NCBI RefSeq assembly: GCF_004217315.1
Contig: NZ_SGWR01000003.1
Coordinates: 248,001 to 312,000, forward strand
Direction: 5' to 3'
Source of the DNA: Corticibacter populi
GTDB lineage: Bacteria; Pseudomonadota; Gammaproteobacteria; Burkholderiales; Burkholderiaceae_C
Length of the DNA: 64,000 nucleotides
Positions within the stretch are counted from its first letter, which is position 1; each line of letters begins with the position of its first letter. The notes beneath the pieces are model-generated. The model was not told the origin of the DNA, did not search any database, and saw only the letters and a list, made by a program, of their open reading frames with translations. This document shows positions 55,585 to 64,000 of this stretch, piece after piece. Both the position numbers and the translations under genes were made by a program.

Positions 55585-57048
55585 CTACTTCGCCAGCACT
55601 TCGGCGTCGTGTTGCTGGCGCACCGCCTGCGCAATGGCGCCGCCTTGCTCGGCCAGGTCCCAGTACAGCCCGGCCATGATCTGCAGGCCTTCGCGCGCCA
55701 CGCTGCCCAGCAGGTGTTCGTTGGGCGCGTGTTGCGAGCAGGCGGGGTAGGAATGCGGCACCCAGACGGTGGGCAGGCCCAGCGTCTCGGAGAACACGTC
55801 GTTGGGCAGGCTGCCGCCCAGGTTGGGCAGCAGCGTGGGCGATTTGCCGGTGGTCTGGGCCAGCGATTGCAGTGCCAGCCGCACCCAGGGGCTGTCCGGA
55901 TCGAGCCGGGTGGCGCGGAACAGCTCGCCGCTTTGCGCCACCTGCACGTCGTCGAAGCCGTGCGCATCCAGATGCGCGCGGATGTGCTGCAGGAAGTGGT
56001 CGTCGTCGCTGCCGACGACGAAGCGGATCTGGCACATGGCGCGGGCACTGCCCGGGATGGCGTTGACCGGCGCCTCGGGATTGCCGGCGGTGAAGGCCAG
56101 GATTTCCAGCGTGTTCCAGCCGAACACCTGCTCGGCTGGCGTCAGGCCCGGCTCGCCCCAGTCGGGGTCAATGGCCGGATCGCCCGGGTCGCTGGCGACC
56201 TGCACGTCGCGCAGCGCGGCGCGCACGTTGGCTGGCAACTCACGCGGCAGCAGGCCCGGCACCAGAATGCGGCCGTGTGCGTCGACCAGGCTGGCCAGCG
56301 CATGCGCCAGCCGCCAGGCCGGGTTGCGCAGCAGTCCGCCCCAGTTGCCAGAATGGTGAGCGCCCTCGCGCAGGTCCAGGCGCAGCTCGAAGGTGAAGCC
56401 CCCGCGCGAGCCCAGGAACACGGTGGGTTTGGTGGCTCCCAGGCGCGGCCCGTCCGAGGCGAGGAACAGGTCGGCACGCAGCAATTCGGCATGCCGGGCG
56501 CAGAAGGCGTTGAGGCCGGGTGAGCCGATCTCTTCGCCCATCTCGAAGATCCATGTGACGTTGTAGCCGAGGCGCCCTTGGCGGGCGGCGATGACTTCGG
56601 CCAACGCCGTCAGGTTGATGACGTGCTGGCCCTTGTTGTCGGCGGCGCCGCGGCCGTACCAGCGGTCGCCATCGGCCTGCAGCTCCCAGGGCGAGCGGTT
56701 CTCGCGCCACTGGCCGGCGTGGCCGAGCACCACGTCGCCGTGGCCGTAGCCCAGCACCGTGAACGCGGCATCGGCCTCGATGCGGCGCGCCACCATGAAT
56801 GGCGGCGCCTCGGCGATGGGGTTGGGCAGTATCTGGCACTCGAAGCCCAGCGCCTGCAGCCGCGGCGCCAACTGCTCGGTCAGGTAGTCGTGCAGGGATG
56901 CGCTGCGGCTGGGCTCCTGGCATTCGGTCGGGCAGGCCACCAAAGTCTGCAGCGTGCGAAAGAAATCGCCGCGATCGAAATGCGCGGCTGCCTGAGCGAT
57001 GGCGTGGGTTCTGGTCATGGTGGACGGGAAGGAGAAAGGGGTTGGCAT
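55585..57048 (-). CDS. M20-family metallopeptidase/deacylase
   Basis: Zinc-dependent amidohydrolase or peptidase, 487 residues. Metal-site motifs: LGYGHGDVVLGHAGQW (first His/Asp), YGRGAADNKGQHV (bridging Asp) and FEMGEEIGSPGL (catalytic Glu-Glu). A lid domain around residues 215-330 and a final SYPACSQHAPNEHLLG with the last metal His complete it. It belongs to the M20 branch with dipeptidase-like members. Start 57048 is the longest; 57018 would remove ten residues. Divergent from a Bug gene, and the palindromic sites at 57142 lie between them. Confidence 0.86.
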   Translation of the reverse strand: MPTPFSFPSTMTRTHAIAQAAAHFDRGDFFRTLQTLVACPTECQEPSRSASLHDYLTEQLAPRLQALGFECQILPNPIAEAPPFMVARRIEADAAFTVLGYGHGDVVLGHAGQWRENRSPWELQADGDRWYGRGAADNKGQHVINLTALAEVIAARQGRLGYNVTWIFEMGEEIGSPGLNAFCARHAELLRADLFLASDGPRLGATKPTVFLGSRGGFTFELRLDLREGAHHSGNWGGLLRNPAWRLAHALASLVDAHGRILVPGLLPRELPANVRAALRDVQVASDPGDPAIDPDWGEPGLTPAEQVFGWNTLEILAFTAGNPEAPVNAIPGSARAMCQIRFVVGSDDDHFLQHIRAHLDAHGFDDVQVAQSGELFRATRLDPDSPWVRLALQSLAQTTGKSPTLLPNLGGSLPNDVFSETLGLPTVWVPHSYPACSQHAPNEHLLGSVAREGLQIMAGLYWDLAEQGGAIAQAVRQQHDAEVLAK

Positions 57049-57141
57049 TTTGCCGCCTGCATGGACGATCTGGCAGGCTGCGCGCGCTCAATCTAAGCTC
57101 CGGACAGCGTTGCTGACAAGCATCGAAATGGCAGCGGTTGC

Positions 57142-57183
57142 TTGCCGTATCGGCAATGGCTGCCCGCTTTGCCGATACGGCAA
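57142..57183. promoter_or_regulatory. Pair of TTGCC-N5-GGCAA operators
   Basis: TTGCCGTATCGGCAA (57142-57156) and TTGCCGATACGGCAA (57169-57183) are each near-perfect palindromes and together form a larger inverted repeat, with centres 27 bp apart. They lie between the divergent M20 gene and the first of two Bug paralogues. The spacing fits two dimers of a LysR-type regulator on the same face. The motif recurs at 58301. Confidence 0.65.
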
Positions 57184-57295
57184 GTGGCGCTTCTCGAATC
57201 TGTGCTTGTGGCCACTCACGGGGGCTCCCAGAATTTTCCGCGTACCGGCAGTTCGCCGGTGCTTGAAGAATCACAACATGCAAGGAGACAACGCC

Positions 57296-58270
57296 ATGAA
57301 CACAGGCAAAAAACTGTTGCTGGGCGCGCTGTGCGGCATCGCGCTGCTGCAGGCGCCGGCGCTGGCCGGCGATTACCCCGTCAAGCCGGTGCGCATCATC
57401 GTGCCGTTCGGCCCCGGTGGCGCCAACGACATGGTGGCCCGCGTGCTTTCCGAGCCGCTGTCGGCCGATCTGGGGCAGGCGGTGATCGTCGAGAACCGGC
57501 CCGGCGCCAGCACCATCATCGGCGCCAACGTGGTGGCGCGGGCCGAGCCGGATGGCTACACGCTGCTGCTGTCGGGCTCATCGACCTACACGGTGCTGCC
57601 GGCGCTGAGCCGCAGTTTGCCTTACGACACGCTGCGGGATTTCGATCTATTGGGGGTGGTCGCCGATCTGCCGATGGTGCTGGTGACGAACGCTGCCGGT
57701 CCCATCCAGTCGGCTCCGCAAGTGCTGGAGCGCGCGCGCAGCGAACCGGGCAAGTTGACTTATGCCACTTACGGCACGGGCTCGGTGACCCACCTCATGG
57801 GTGAAATCTTCTCGATGGTGGCCGACGTCGAACTCTCGCCGGTACCGTACCGCGGCAGTGCGCAGGCGGTGCTGGGCGTGATGGGCAGTGAGGTGGACAT
57901 CGCCCCGGACACGCTGGCGGCGACGCTGCCGCGCATCCAGTCCGGCCACTTGCGCGCGCTGGCGTCGTTCGGTCCGCGGCGCGTGGCACAACTGCCGGAT
58001 GTGCCCACCATGGCCGAGTTGGGCTTGCCCGATGCCACGTTCAGCGGCTGGATCGCGATTGCCCTGCCAAAAGGTACGCCTCCCGAGGTGCGCCAGCGGC
58101 TGAGCAGGGCGCTGGAAAAGGCCATGGCTTCCGACCCGGTGCGCCAGGCGCTGGACAAGGCTGCCATGCTGCCGGTGTTTCTGCCCGAAGCACCGTTCAA
58201 GACGCGGGTCGAGCAGGAAATCGGCACTTTCAAGAAAGTGGCCGCGCAGGCCAACATCGTGCTGGAGTGA
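57296..58270 (+). CDS. Bug/TctC-family solute-binding protein (paralogue 1)
   Basis: Periplasmic binding protein, 324 residues. Signal peptide KKLLLGALCGIALLQAPALA, cleavage near ALAGD. IIVPFGPGGANDMVARVL and YTLLLSGSSTYTVLPALS are family motifs. The CAAGGAGACAACGCC ribosome-binding site fixes the start. About 60% of residues match the next gene's product by eye, so the two arose by duplication. Preceded by the operator pair. Confidence 0.9.
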   Translation: MNTGKKLLLGALCGIALLQAPALAGDYPVKPVRIIVPFGPGGANDMVARVLSEPLSADLGQAVIVENRPGASTIIGANVVARAEPDGYTLLLSGSSTYTVLPALSRSLPYDTLRDFDLLGVVADLPMVLVTNAAGPIQSAPQVLERARSEPGKLTYATYGTGSVTHLMGEIFSMVADVELSPVPYRGSAQAVLGVMGSEVDIAPDTLAATLPRIQSGHLRALASFGPRRVAQLPDVPTMAELGLPDATFSGWIAIALPKGTPPEVRQRLSRALEKAMASDPVRQALDKAAMLPVFLPEAPFKTRVEQEIGTFKKVAAQANIVLE

Positions 58271-58300
58271 GGCCGTGCGCTGCCTGTTGCCATGTCAGCA

Positions 58301-58315
58301 TTGCCGGAGTGGCAA
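58301..58315. promoter_or_regulatory. Third TTGCC-N5-GGCAA operator copy
   Basis: TTGCCGGAGTGGCAA, 84 bases upstream of the second Bug paralogue's ATG, matches both half-sites of the motif upstream of the first. A further half-site (CGGCAA, 58332-58337) lies downstream. Suggests that both paralogues are controlled by one regulator, possibly the LysR protein encoded at 59444. Confidence 0.55.
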
Positions 58316-58398
58316 CAAGCAGCTCACGAATCGGCAATTGTGGCTGGTGCCGCACGCTTCCTAGAATGGCGGCGCTCTCAACCTCTCAAGGATCTTTC

Positions 58399-59379
58399 AT
58401 GCAGCGTCGTGCTCTTTTGCAACTTCTTGCGGCCGCGCCGCTGGGGCTGGGCCTGGGCACCGGCCCGGTCCTGGCCGATGGCTATCCTGACAAGGCGTTG
58501 AAAATCGTGGTGCCGTTCGGCCCTGGTGGCGCCACCGACCTGGTGGCGCGGGTGCTGGCCGAGCGCCTGCACGCGCAACTCGGCCAGTCGGTGGTGGTGG
58601 ACAACCGACCCGGTGCCAGCACCATGATCGGCGCCAACGCCGTGGCGCGTGCGCCAGCCGATGGCTACACGCTGCTGGTCTCGGGCTCTTCCACCTACAC
58701 CGTGGTGCCGGCGCTGCGCAACGACGTGCCCTACGATCCGCTGAAGGATTTCGACCTGCTGGCGGTGGTGGCTGACGCGCCCATGGTGCTGGTGGTGCGG
58801 CCCGACTCTCCCTACGCGACCTTGCAGGATCTGCTCACCGCCGCAGCCGCTGACAAGGCGGGGCTGCAGTACGCCACCTTCGGCCCCGGCTCGGCGCCAC
58901 ACCTGCTGGGGGAGATGTTTGCGCTCACCGCCAACATCAAGCTCTCGGCCGTGCCCTACCGGGGCAGTGCACAAGCAGTGATGGGCGTGATGGGCGGCGA
59001 GATCGGCATGGCCTTCGATACCCTGTCCTCGTCGTTGCCGCACATCCAGGCGGGCAAACTGCGGGCGTTGGCTGTGTTCAGCGCCGAGCGCGTGCCGCAG
59101 TTGCCGGACGTGCCGACCGTGGCCGAAAGCGGTCTGGCCGACGCCACCTTCAGTGGCTGGTACGCCGTGGCGCTGCCCGCCGGCACGCCGGCCCCGGTGC
59201 GCGCCAGGCTCAGCGATGCGCTGCGTACCGCGCTGGCATCGGAGAAAGTCCGCAGCACGCTGGATCAAGGCGCGTTGTTGCCGGTGTTTCTCGACGAGGC
59301 GGCCTTTCGCCAGCGCACTGAAGCAGAGATCACCAGGTTCCGCGACGTCGCCCAACGCGCGCAGATTGAGGTCGAATAA
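58399..59379 (+). CDS. Bug/TctC-family solute-binding protein (paralogue 2)
   Basis: A 326-residue Bug protein with signal peptide QRRALLQLLAAAPLGLGLGT, then VVPFGPGGATDLVARVLAER and YTLLVSGSSTYTVVPALR. Very similar to the preceding paralogue, from which it is separated by 128 bases carrying its own operator copy. Two receptors in a row may widen the range of acids taken up. Confidence 0.9.
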   Translation: MQRRALLQLLAAAPLGLGLGTGPVLADGYPDKALKIVVPFGPGGATDLVARVLAERLHAQLGQSVVVDNRPGASTMIGANAVARAPADGYTLLVSGSSTYTVVPALRNDVPYDPLKDFDLLAVVADAPMVLVVRPDSPYATLQDLLTAAAADKAGLQYATFGPGSAPHLLGEMFALTANIKLSAVPYRGSAQAVMGVMGGEIGMAFDTLSSSLPHIQAGKLRALAVFSAERVPQLPDVPTVAESGLADATFSGWYAVALPAGTPAPVRARLSDALRTALASEKVRSTLDQGALLPVFLDEAAFRQRTEAEITRFRDVAQRAQIEVE

Positions 59380-59443
59380 GCGGCGCGGCGCGGCGGTTGC
59401 GGCGCAGCCGCCGCCAGGGTCTTTCGCCCGTTACGATGCCGCC

Positions 59444-60367
59444 ATGAGCCACCGCATCGACGAACAGATCACCTTTCGCAAGCTCGAAGCCTTGCTCGCC
59501 TTCCTGGAGACGGGCAATCTGGCGCGTGCCGGCGAGCAACTGGGCACCAGCGCAGTCAGCGTGCACCGTGCGCTCAAGAGTCTGGAGGAGGGCACGCGCT
59601 GCGCGCTGTTTCGCCATGAGGGGCGCAACTTGGTGCCGCTGGAGTCGGCCCAGGTGCTGGCAGACGTGGCGCGCGAGGTGTTGGACGGCATGGCGCAGGG
59701 CGTTCGGGCCGTGCGCGAGGCGGGCGGTTACTCATCCGACCAGTTGCGCATCGGCTCGTTGTATTCCCTCACGCTCAGGCTGGTGCCGCGTCTGGTGGCG
59801 GAGCTGCGCGCGCGCAAGCCCGACCTGCAGACGGAGCTGGTGCTCGACGCCAACGACCGGCTGCTCGACCGGCTGCACCGCAACAGCCTCGATGCCGTGC
59901 TGATCGTGCTGCCGGAGCAGTTGCAGAATCTCGAAACGCTGCCGATGTTCGAGGATGAACTGGTGTTTGCCGCGCCGCCGCAGTGGCGTGTTCGGGGGGA
60001 CGGTCCGCTGGAGTTGCAGCAGTACGCCGCTGAGAAGTTCATCACGCTGGGGGAGGACTTCGCCACCGGCAAGAACGTGCAGGAGGCGTTTCGCCGTGCC
60101 GGCTTCGCGCCGCAGATCGCCATGCGCACCAGCGACATCTTCTCGCTGATGAACCTTGTCAAAGGCGGCATCGGCTGTGCGTTGCTGCCGACGCGCGCGC
60201 GGGATGCTTCGTCCGAGCCGATCCAGTGGCTGCCGCTGGCGCCGCGCTATCGCGTGCCGCACCAGGTCGGCCTGGTGTTTCTCAAGGCCCGCGAGCGCGA
60301 TCCCAACGTCCTCAGCCTGTTGGCCGTGTGCCGTAGCCTGGGCCCGTCGCTCAGACCGTGTTCATAG
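59444..60367 (+). CDS. LysR-type regulator
   Basis: The 307 residues start at ATG 59444 (MSHRIDEQITFRKLEALLAF). The helix-turn-helix is NLARAGEQLGTSAVSVHRALKSLEE; the TSAVSVHRAL recognition helix resembles that of MdcR-type regulators of malonate decarboxylase genes. The effector domain begins LRIGSLYSLTLRLVPRL. It may control the Bug pair (shared palindrome) or the mdc operon, whose first gene lies beyond the opposing GST gene. It overlaps the GST gene tail-to-tail by 17 bases. Confidence 0.87.
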   Translation: MSHRIDEQITFRKLEALLAFLETGNLARAGEQLGTSAVSVHRALKSLEEGTRCALFRHEGRNLVPLESAQVLADVAREVLDGMAQGVRAVREAGGYSSDQLRIGSLYSLTLRLVPRLVAELRARKPDLQTELVLDANDRLLDRLHRNSLDAVLIVLPEQLQNLETLPMFEDELVFAAPPQWRVRGDGPLELQQYAAEKFITLGEDFATGKNVQEAFRRAGFAPQIAMRTSDIFSLMNLVKGGIGCALLPTRARDASSEPIQWLPLAPRYRVPHQVGLVFLKARERDPNVLSLLAVCRSLGPSLRPCS

Positions 60368-61013
60368 TCTTCGGCATGAGCGCGGCTGTGGCTGAAGCTT
60401 GCTCGGTGGCCAATGCGCGCTGCACGGCGGGCCGCTCATGCATGCGGCGGAAATGGTCGTGCACCTTGGGAAAGCGGGCGATCTCCACGCCATCGCTCTC
60501 CAGCCAGCCAGCCATGGTGAACAGGTACGGATCGGCCACCGAGTAGCGCTCGCCCAGCACCCACGGGCCTTGCAGCATGCCGTGCTCGATCAGCGCGAAG
60601 TTCTCGCCCATGGTGTGCGGCACTTTGGCTTTCATGTCTGCCAGCGAGGCCGGCGCGTCGGCCCAGCGGCTGCCGCGCCGGCCATGCGCGTGCGCCACGT
60701 GCACGGTGGCTGCGAGGAAGGTATTGAACGCCTGCATCTGCGCAAAGGCGAACGGCGGATCCAGCGGCGCAAGCTGGCGCTCGGGGGCCGTCTGGGCGAT
60801 GAAGGCGAGGATGGCGAGCGTCTCCGTCAGGATGCCGTCGGGCGTGCGCAGCGCCGGCACGCGGCCTTTCGGGTTGAGCTGCAAGAACGCCGGCGAGCGT
60901 TGCTCGTTCTTGGCGAAATCCACGCGCTGCGCGGTGAATGGCAGGCCCGATTCTTCCAGCGCGATATGGCTGGCCAGCGAGCAGGTGCCGGGGGCGAAAA
61001 ACAGGGTGTACAT
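60351..61013 (-). CDS. Glutathione S-transferase family protein
   Basis: A 220-residue GST. The start at 61013 (MYTLFFAPGTCSLASHIALE) is chosen because a TTG further up adds only three residues. The N-terminal thioredoxin fold includes LQLNPKGRVPALRTPDG and ETLAILAFIAQ, and the C-terminal domain has SVADPYLFTMAGWLE. TCSLASHIA with a cysteine is typical of the beta class. Substrate unknown. Confidence 0.9.
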   Translation of the reverse strand: MYTLFFAPGTCSLASHIALEESGLPFTAQRVDFAKNEQRSPAFLQLNPKGRVPALRTPDGILTETLAILAFIAQTAPERQLAPLDPPFAFAQMQAFNTFLAATVHVAHAHGRRGSRWADAPASLADMKAKVPHTMGENFALIEHGMLQGPWVLGERYSVADPYLFTMAGWLESDGVEIARFPKVHDHFRRMHERPAVQRALATEQASATAALMPKTMNTV

Positions 61014-61295
61014 GGCGTGCAATCTTTTTCAAGCGATGAAGCCGGGCGCGGTGACTGGGCACCGGCAAGGGGATGCCATCATCGTGCCCGCTTCCAGGCG
61101 CGTCAAAGGATTTGTCGCCATGGTGCAAGCGTTGCACGCAGCAGCCGCGGCCAGCGCGGCGCATCTCAGGCATCTCGGTATTAACCCGCGATTGTTACGG
61201 CGACCGTAAAAGATACGCCAGGCGCTTCATTGATTCCGATGCCATGCCGCCGCTATCGTGCGGCGCAGATGCAGACAAAGGGTTGCGTAAAAAGA

Positions 61296-62993
61296 ATGGT
61301 GGCCAAGCCTATGCAAGACCGAGATTGGAATACCCGCGCACAGGCGCGCCAGCAACGCCTGAGCCGTGCGGCTGCGGCGCTGGGCCCGCAACTGCGCGGC
61401 AAGTGCGTCGCCGCGGAGGCGGCCAAGGCGTTGCTGGAGGCGGTGTTGCAGCCGGGCGATCGGGTTTGCTTGGAAGGCAACAACCAGAAGCAGGCCGACT
61501 TTCTGGCCGATGCGCTGGTGGCGGTCGATCCGGCCAGGGTGCACGATTTGCACATGGTGCAGTCGGTGCTGGCGCTGCCGCAGCATCTCGATGTGTTCGA
61601 GAAGGGCATCGCCAACCGGCTGGACTTCAGCTTCTCCGGCCCGCAGGGCGCGCGGCTGGCGCGGCTGGCGTCGGCCGGGCGGCTCAACATCGGCGCCATC
61701 CACACCTATCTGGAGCTGTTCGCGCGCTACTTCGTGGACCTGACGCCGAACGTCGCGCTGATTGCCGCGCAGGCGGCGGATGCCGAGGGCAACCTCTACA
61801 CCGGCCCGAACACCGAAGACACGCCGGCCATCGTCGAGGCCACGGCGTTCTCCGGCGGCATCGTGATCGCGCAGGTCAACGAGCTGGTCGATGGCGCCAC
61901 CACCACGCTGCCGCGCGTGGACATTCCGGCCGATTGGGTCAGCTTCGTGGTGCCGGCGACGCGCCCGCACTTCATCGAGCCGCTGTTCACGCGCGATCCG
62001 GCGCAGATCAGCGAGATCCAGGTGCTGATGGCCATGATGGCGATCAAGGGCATTTATGCCGAGTACGGCGTGCAGCGCCTCAACCACGGCATCGGTTTTG
62101 ACACGGCGGCGATCGAACTGCTGCTGCCCACGTATGGCGAGGCGCTGGGGCTGAAAGGCAAGATTTGCCAGCATTGGGCGCTCAATCCGCACCCGGCGCT
62201 GATTCCGGCGATCGAGGCCGGGTGGGTGCAGTCCGTGCACTCGTTCGGCTCCGAGCTGGGCATGGAGGATTACATTCGCGCGCGCTCCGACGTGTTTTTC
62301 ACCGGGCCGGACGGCAGCCTGCGCAGCAACCGTGCGTTCTGCCAGGCGGCCGGGCATTACGCCTGCGATTTGTTCATCGGCTCGACGCTGCAGATCGACC
62401 TGGATGGCAACAGTTCCACCGCCACGCTGGGGCGCATTGCCGGTTTTGGCGGCGCGCCCAACATGGGCGCCGACGCGCGCGGGCGGCGCCACGCCAGCGC
62501 GGCCTGGCTCAAGGCCGGGCGCGAGGCGCGGCAAGGGCGCGGCGGTGCGGCCGGCACGCCGCGCGGGCAGAAGCTCGTGGTGCAGATGGTCGAGACCTTT
62601 CGTGAGCACATGGAGCCGGCCTTCGTCGAGCGGCTGGATGCCTGGACGCTGCAGGAGCAGACCGGCATGCAATTGCCGCCGATCATGGTCTATGGCGACG
62701 ACGTGACCCACATCCTCACGGAAGAAGGCATCGCCAACCTGCTGCTGTGCCGCAGCGACGAGGAGCGCGAGCAGGCGATTCGCGGCGTGGCCGGCTACAC
62801 GCAGGTGGGCCTGGGGCGCGACCGCCGCATGGTCGAGAACCTGCGCGACCGCGGCGTGATCCGCCGCCCGCAGGATCTGGGCATCGACCCGCGCGCGGCC
62901 ACGCGCAATCTGCTGGCCGCACGCAGCATGCGCGAGCTGGTGCGCGCCTCGGGCGGGCTGTACCAGCCGCCGGCGCGTTTTCGCAATTGGTGA
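61296..62993 (+). CDS. mdcA: Malonate decarboxylase alpha subunit (acyl-carrier-protein transferase)
   Basis: MdcA exchanges acetyl for malonyl on the prosthetic group of the acyl carrier subunit. Its 565 residues fit the family (about 550). Recognisable: LQPGDRVCLEGNNQKQADFLA, NLYTGPNTEDTPAIVEATAF, VQRLNHGIGFDTAAIELLLP and HSFGSELGMEDYIRARSDV, and the C-terminal GGLYQPPARFRNW. Starts at 61269 or 61311 are possible; none has a strong Shine-Dalgarno. First gene of the mdc operon; the expected mdcB does not follow. Confidence 0.92.
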   Translation: MVAKPMQDRDWNTRAQARQQRLSRAAAALGPQLRGKCVAAEAAKALLEAVLQPGDRVCLEGNNQKQADFLADALVAVDPARVHDLHMVQSVLALPQHLDVFEKGIANRLDFSFSGPQGARLARLASAGRLNIGAIHTYLELFARYFVDLTPNVALIAAQAADAEGNLYTGPNTEDTPAIVEATAFSGGIVIAQVNELVDGATTTLPRVDIPADWVSFVVPATRPHFIEPLFTRDPAQISEIQVLMAMMAIKGIYAEYGVQRLNHGIGFDTAAIELLLPTYGEALGLKGKICQHWALNPHPALIPAIEAGWVQSVHSFGSELGMEDYIRARSDVFFTGPDGSLRSNRAFCQAAGHYACDLFIGSTLQIDLDGNSSTATLGRIAGFGGAPNMGADARGRRHASAAWLKAGREARQGRGGAAGTPRGQKLVVQMVETFREHMEPAFVERLDAWTLQEQTGMQLPPIMVYGDDVTHILTEEGIANLLLCRSDEEREQAIRGVAGYTQVGLGRDRRMVENLRDRGVIRRPQDLGIDPRAATRNLLAARSMRELVRASGGLYQPPARFRNW

Positions 62994-63015
62994 GCGGCCC
63001 GGCAATGAAGAAAAC

Positions 63016-63091
63016 GACTTACGCAAATCCGGCGCAGCGAACGTGTTTTGCCGTTGCAAGCCACCGCTGCACATCCTTGTTTGCATAAGTC
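63016..63091. repeat. Short inverted repeat, GACTTAYGCAAA ends
   Basis: GACTTACGCAAA (63016-63027) and TTTGCATAAGTC (63080-63091) are terminal inverted repeats with 11 of 12 positions paired, enclosing about 50 bases. They resemble the ends of a small MITE or the remains of an insertion sequence. The repeat fills the mdcA-mdcC gap, where mdcB usually lies in related operons. Confidence 0.5.
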
Positions 63092-63110
63092 CTGAAGGAG
63101 TTGGCAAGAC

Positions 63111-63452
63111 ATGAGCGATATCCCTCCCGGCCTGGAAACCCTGGCCTATACCTTCGACGGCACCGTGCCCGCCGGTGATTTCGCGCCGGTGCTGGTCGGC
63201 GTGGTCGGCTCCGGCAACCTGGAAGTGCTGGCCGAGCCCGCCAGCGGCAGCGTCTGCGCCATCGAGGTCAGCACCTCGGCGCGTGGCTTCGGGCCGATCT
63301 GGCAGGCCGTGGCGCGTGATTTTCACCAGCGCCACCCGCTGGCCGGCGTGCGCTTCGCCATCAACGACATGGGCGCCACGCCAGCGGTGGTCAGCCTGCG
63401 GCTGGACCAGGCCGTGGCCGAGCTGCGCGCCAGCCAGGAGCCAGCCCGATGA
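63111..63452 (+). CDS. mdcC: Malonate decarboxylase acyl carrier protein (delta subunit)
   Basis: A 113-residue carrier that bears a phosphoribosyl-dephospho-CoA arm. VVGSGNLEVL contains the serine that takes the prosthetic group. FGPIWQAVARDFHQRHPLAG and INDMGATPAVVSLRLDQA are family motifs. GAAGGAG lies upstream of the ATG. Its stop overlaps mdcD (ATGA). Confidence 0.92.
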   Translation: MSDIPPGLETLAYTFDGTVPAGDFAPVLVGVVGSGNLEVLAEPASGSVCAIEVSTSARGFGPIWQAVARDFHQRHPLAGVRFAINDMGATPAVVSLRLDQAVAELRASQEPAR

Positions 63453-64000
63453 GCAGCTACCTCGAATCCACCGCGCGTCAGCGTGTGCAGGCGCTGTTCG
63501 ATGCCGGCAGCTTCCAGGAATGGCTGCCGCCGGCGGCGCGCCTGTCCAGCCCACACCTGGCGCAATTGGGTGTGCCTTCGTCGTTCGACGATGGCGTGGT
63601 GATCGGCCAGGCGCGGCTCGATGGCGCGGCGGTGTTCGTCGCCGCGCAAGAGGGCGAGTTCATGGGCGGCGGCGTCGGCGAGGTGCACGGTGCCAAGCTG
63701 GTCGGTCTGCTGCAGCGTGCGCTGCGCGATAAGCCGGCGGCGGTGGTGCTGCTGGCCGAATCGGGCGGCGTGCGGCTGCACGAGGCCAATGCCGGGCTGA
63801 TCGCGGTTTCGGAGGTGATGCGGGCGCTGCTGGACGTGCGCAACGCCGGCATTCCGGTGGTGGTGCTGATTGGCGGCAAGAACGGCTGTTTTGGCGGCAT
63901 GGGCATCGTCGCGCGCTGTGCCAACCACATCGTGATGAGCGACGTGGGGCGGCTGGCGATGTCGGGGCCGGAGGTGATCGAGGCCTCGCATGGCGTGGAC
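63449..64000 (+). CDS. mdcD: Malonate decarboxylase beta subunit (3' end outside window)
   Basis: Carboxyltransferase-type beta subunit, which with MdcE decarboxylates malonyl-ACP. 184 residues are seen before the window ends; the full protein is about 290. ESTARQRVQALFDAGSFQEW is the N-terminus. GEFMGGGVGEVHGAKLVGLL and AESGGVRLHEANAGL form the crotonase-like core with oxyanion glycines. GGKNGCFGGMGIVARCANH is the second CoA-site loop. Confidence 0.93.
   Translation, partial: MSSYLESTARQRVQALFDAGSFQEWLPPAARLSSPHLAQLGVPSSFDDGVVIGQARLDGAAVFVAAQEGEFMGGGVGEVHGAKLVGLLQRALRDKPAAVVLLAESGGVRLHEANAGLIAVSEVMRALLDVRNAGIPVVVLIGGKNGCFGGMGIVARCANHIVMSDVGRLAMSGPEVIEASHGVD

Noticed and set aside
61227-63554. 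A 775-codon minus-strand frame opposite mdcA and mdcC
   Set aside because: It is a shadow of high-GC codon bias, opposite clearly recognisable mdc genes; His/Gln/Arg-rich with no domain.

Overview
The window is GC-rich (well above 60% by eye) and densely coded. Its content is typical of a soil or water betaproteobacterium, most likely order Burkholderiales and plausibly Comamonadaceae. The main reasons are five tripartite-tricarboxylate (Bug/TctC) solute-binding proteins, many LysR regulators, the divergent pmbA/darP pair and several aromatic-acid and acyl-CoA catabolic islands. No rRNA or tRNA gene was recognised. The genus is an inference.

Layout: 1-6010 holds housekeeping genes: a 5'-truncated UvrD-type helicase, an OsmC-family protein, HtpX, a DUF3025 gene broken by a miniature element, and an enoyl-CoA hydratase. 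6100-16331 is a complete type I-F CRISPR-Cas locus: cas1, cas2-3, csy1, csy2, csy3, cas6f, a terminator/leader and a 17-repeat array. The 434-base gap between cas2-3 and csy1 is the most interesting part of the window. It carries, on the minus strand, a crRNA-like gene made of two degenerate array repeats around a 26-nt guide. On the plus strand it carries a strong sigma-70-type promoter driving a short RNA with a 14-bp 5' hairpin, a near-ideal Shine-Dalgarno, a nine-codon Arg/Lys-only mini-ORF and a 3' hairpin. The guide's 5' end matches the DNA touching that promoter's -35 box at 13 of 16 positions. This is the architecture of a CreTA-type RNA toxin-antitoxin pair that guards a CRISPR effector, here in a type I-F operon.

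16432-20249 holds pmbA, darP, a zinc alcohol dehydrogenase and a small HD hydrolase. 20264-26987 is a minus-strand operon for 3-hydroxybenzoate breakdown through gentisate, with its own TRAP transporter and a divergent LysR gene. 28091-32392 has a LysR gene divergent from a CoA-transferase / HMG-CoA-lyase-like / Bug operon. 32590-37036 pairs ACC deaminase and its Lrp-type regulator with a homodimeric 2-oxoacid dehydrogenase E1. This suggests a route from 1-aminocyclopropane-1-carboxylate through 2-oxobutyrate toward propionyl-CoA.

37060-45158 is a nine-gene minus-strand acyl-CoA degradation operon: two unlike acyl-CoA dehydrogenase subunits, SDR, SCP2-type thiolase, DUF35 partner, crotonase, MaoC hydratase, Bug protein and CoA-transferase. 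45496-48299 holds a crotonase, a LysR and a nitronate-monooxygenase-like gene. 48359-54793 is a LysR gene divergent from a complete dipeptide/oligopeptide ABC transporter. 54994-61013 holds a YbaK-type deacylase, an M20 peptidase, two paralogous Bug genes that share a palindromic operator motif, a LysR and a GST. The window ends inside a malonate decarboxylase operon (mdcA, mdcC, mdcD).

At least three copies of one family of ~120-180 bp inverted-repeat miniature elements, plus an IS5-group-like MITE and another short inverted repeat, are scattered through intergenic positions. Two of them touch the stop codons of their neighbours.
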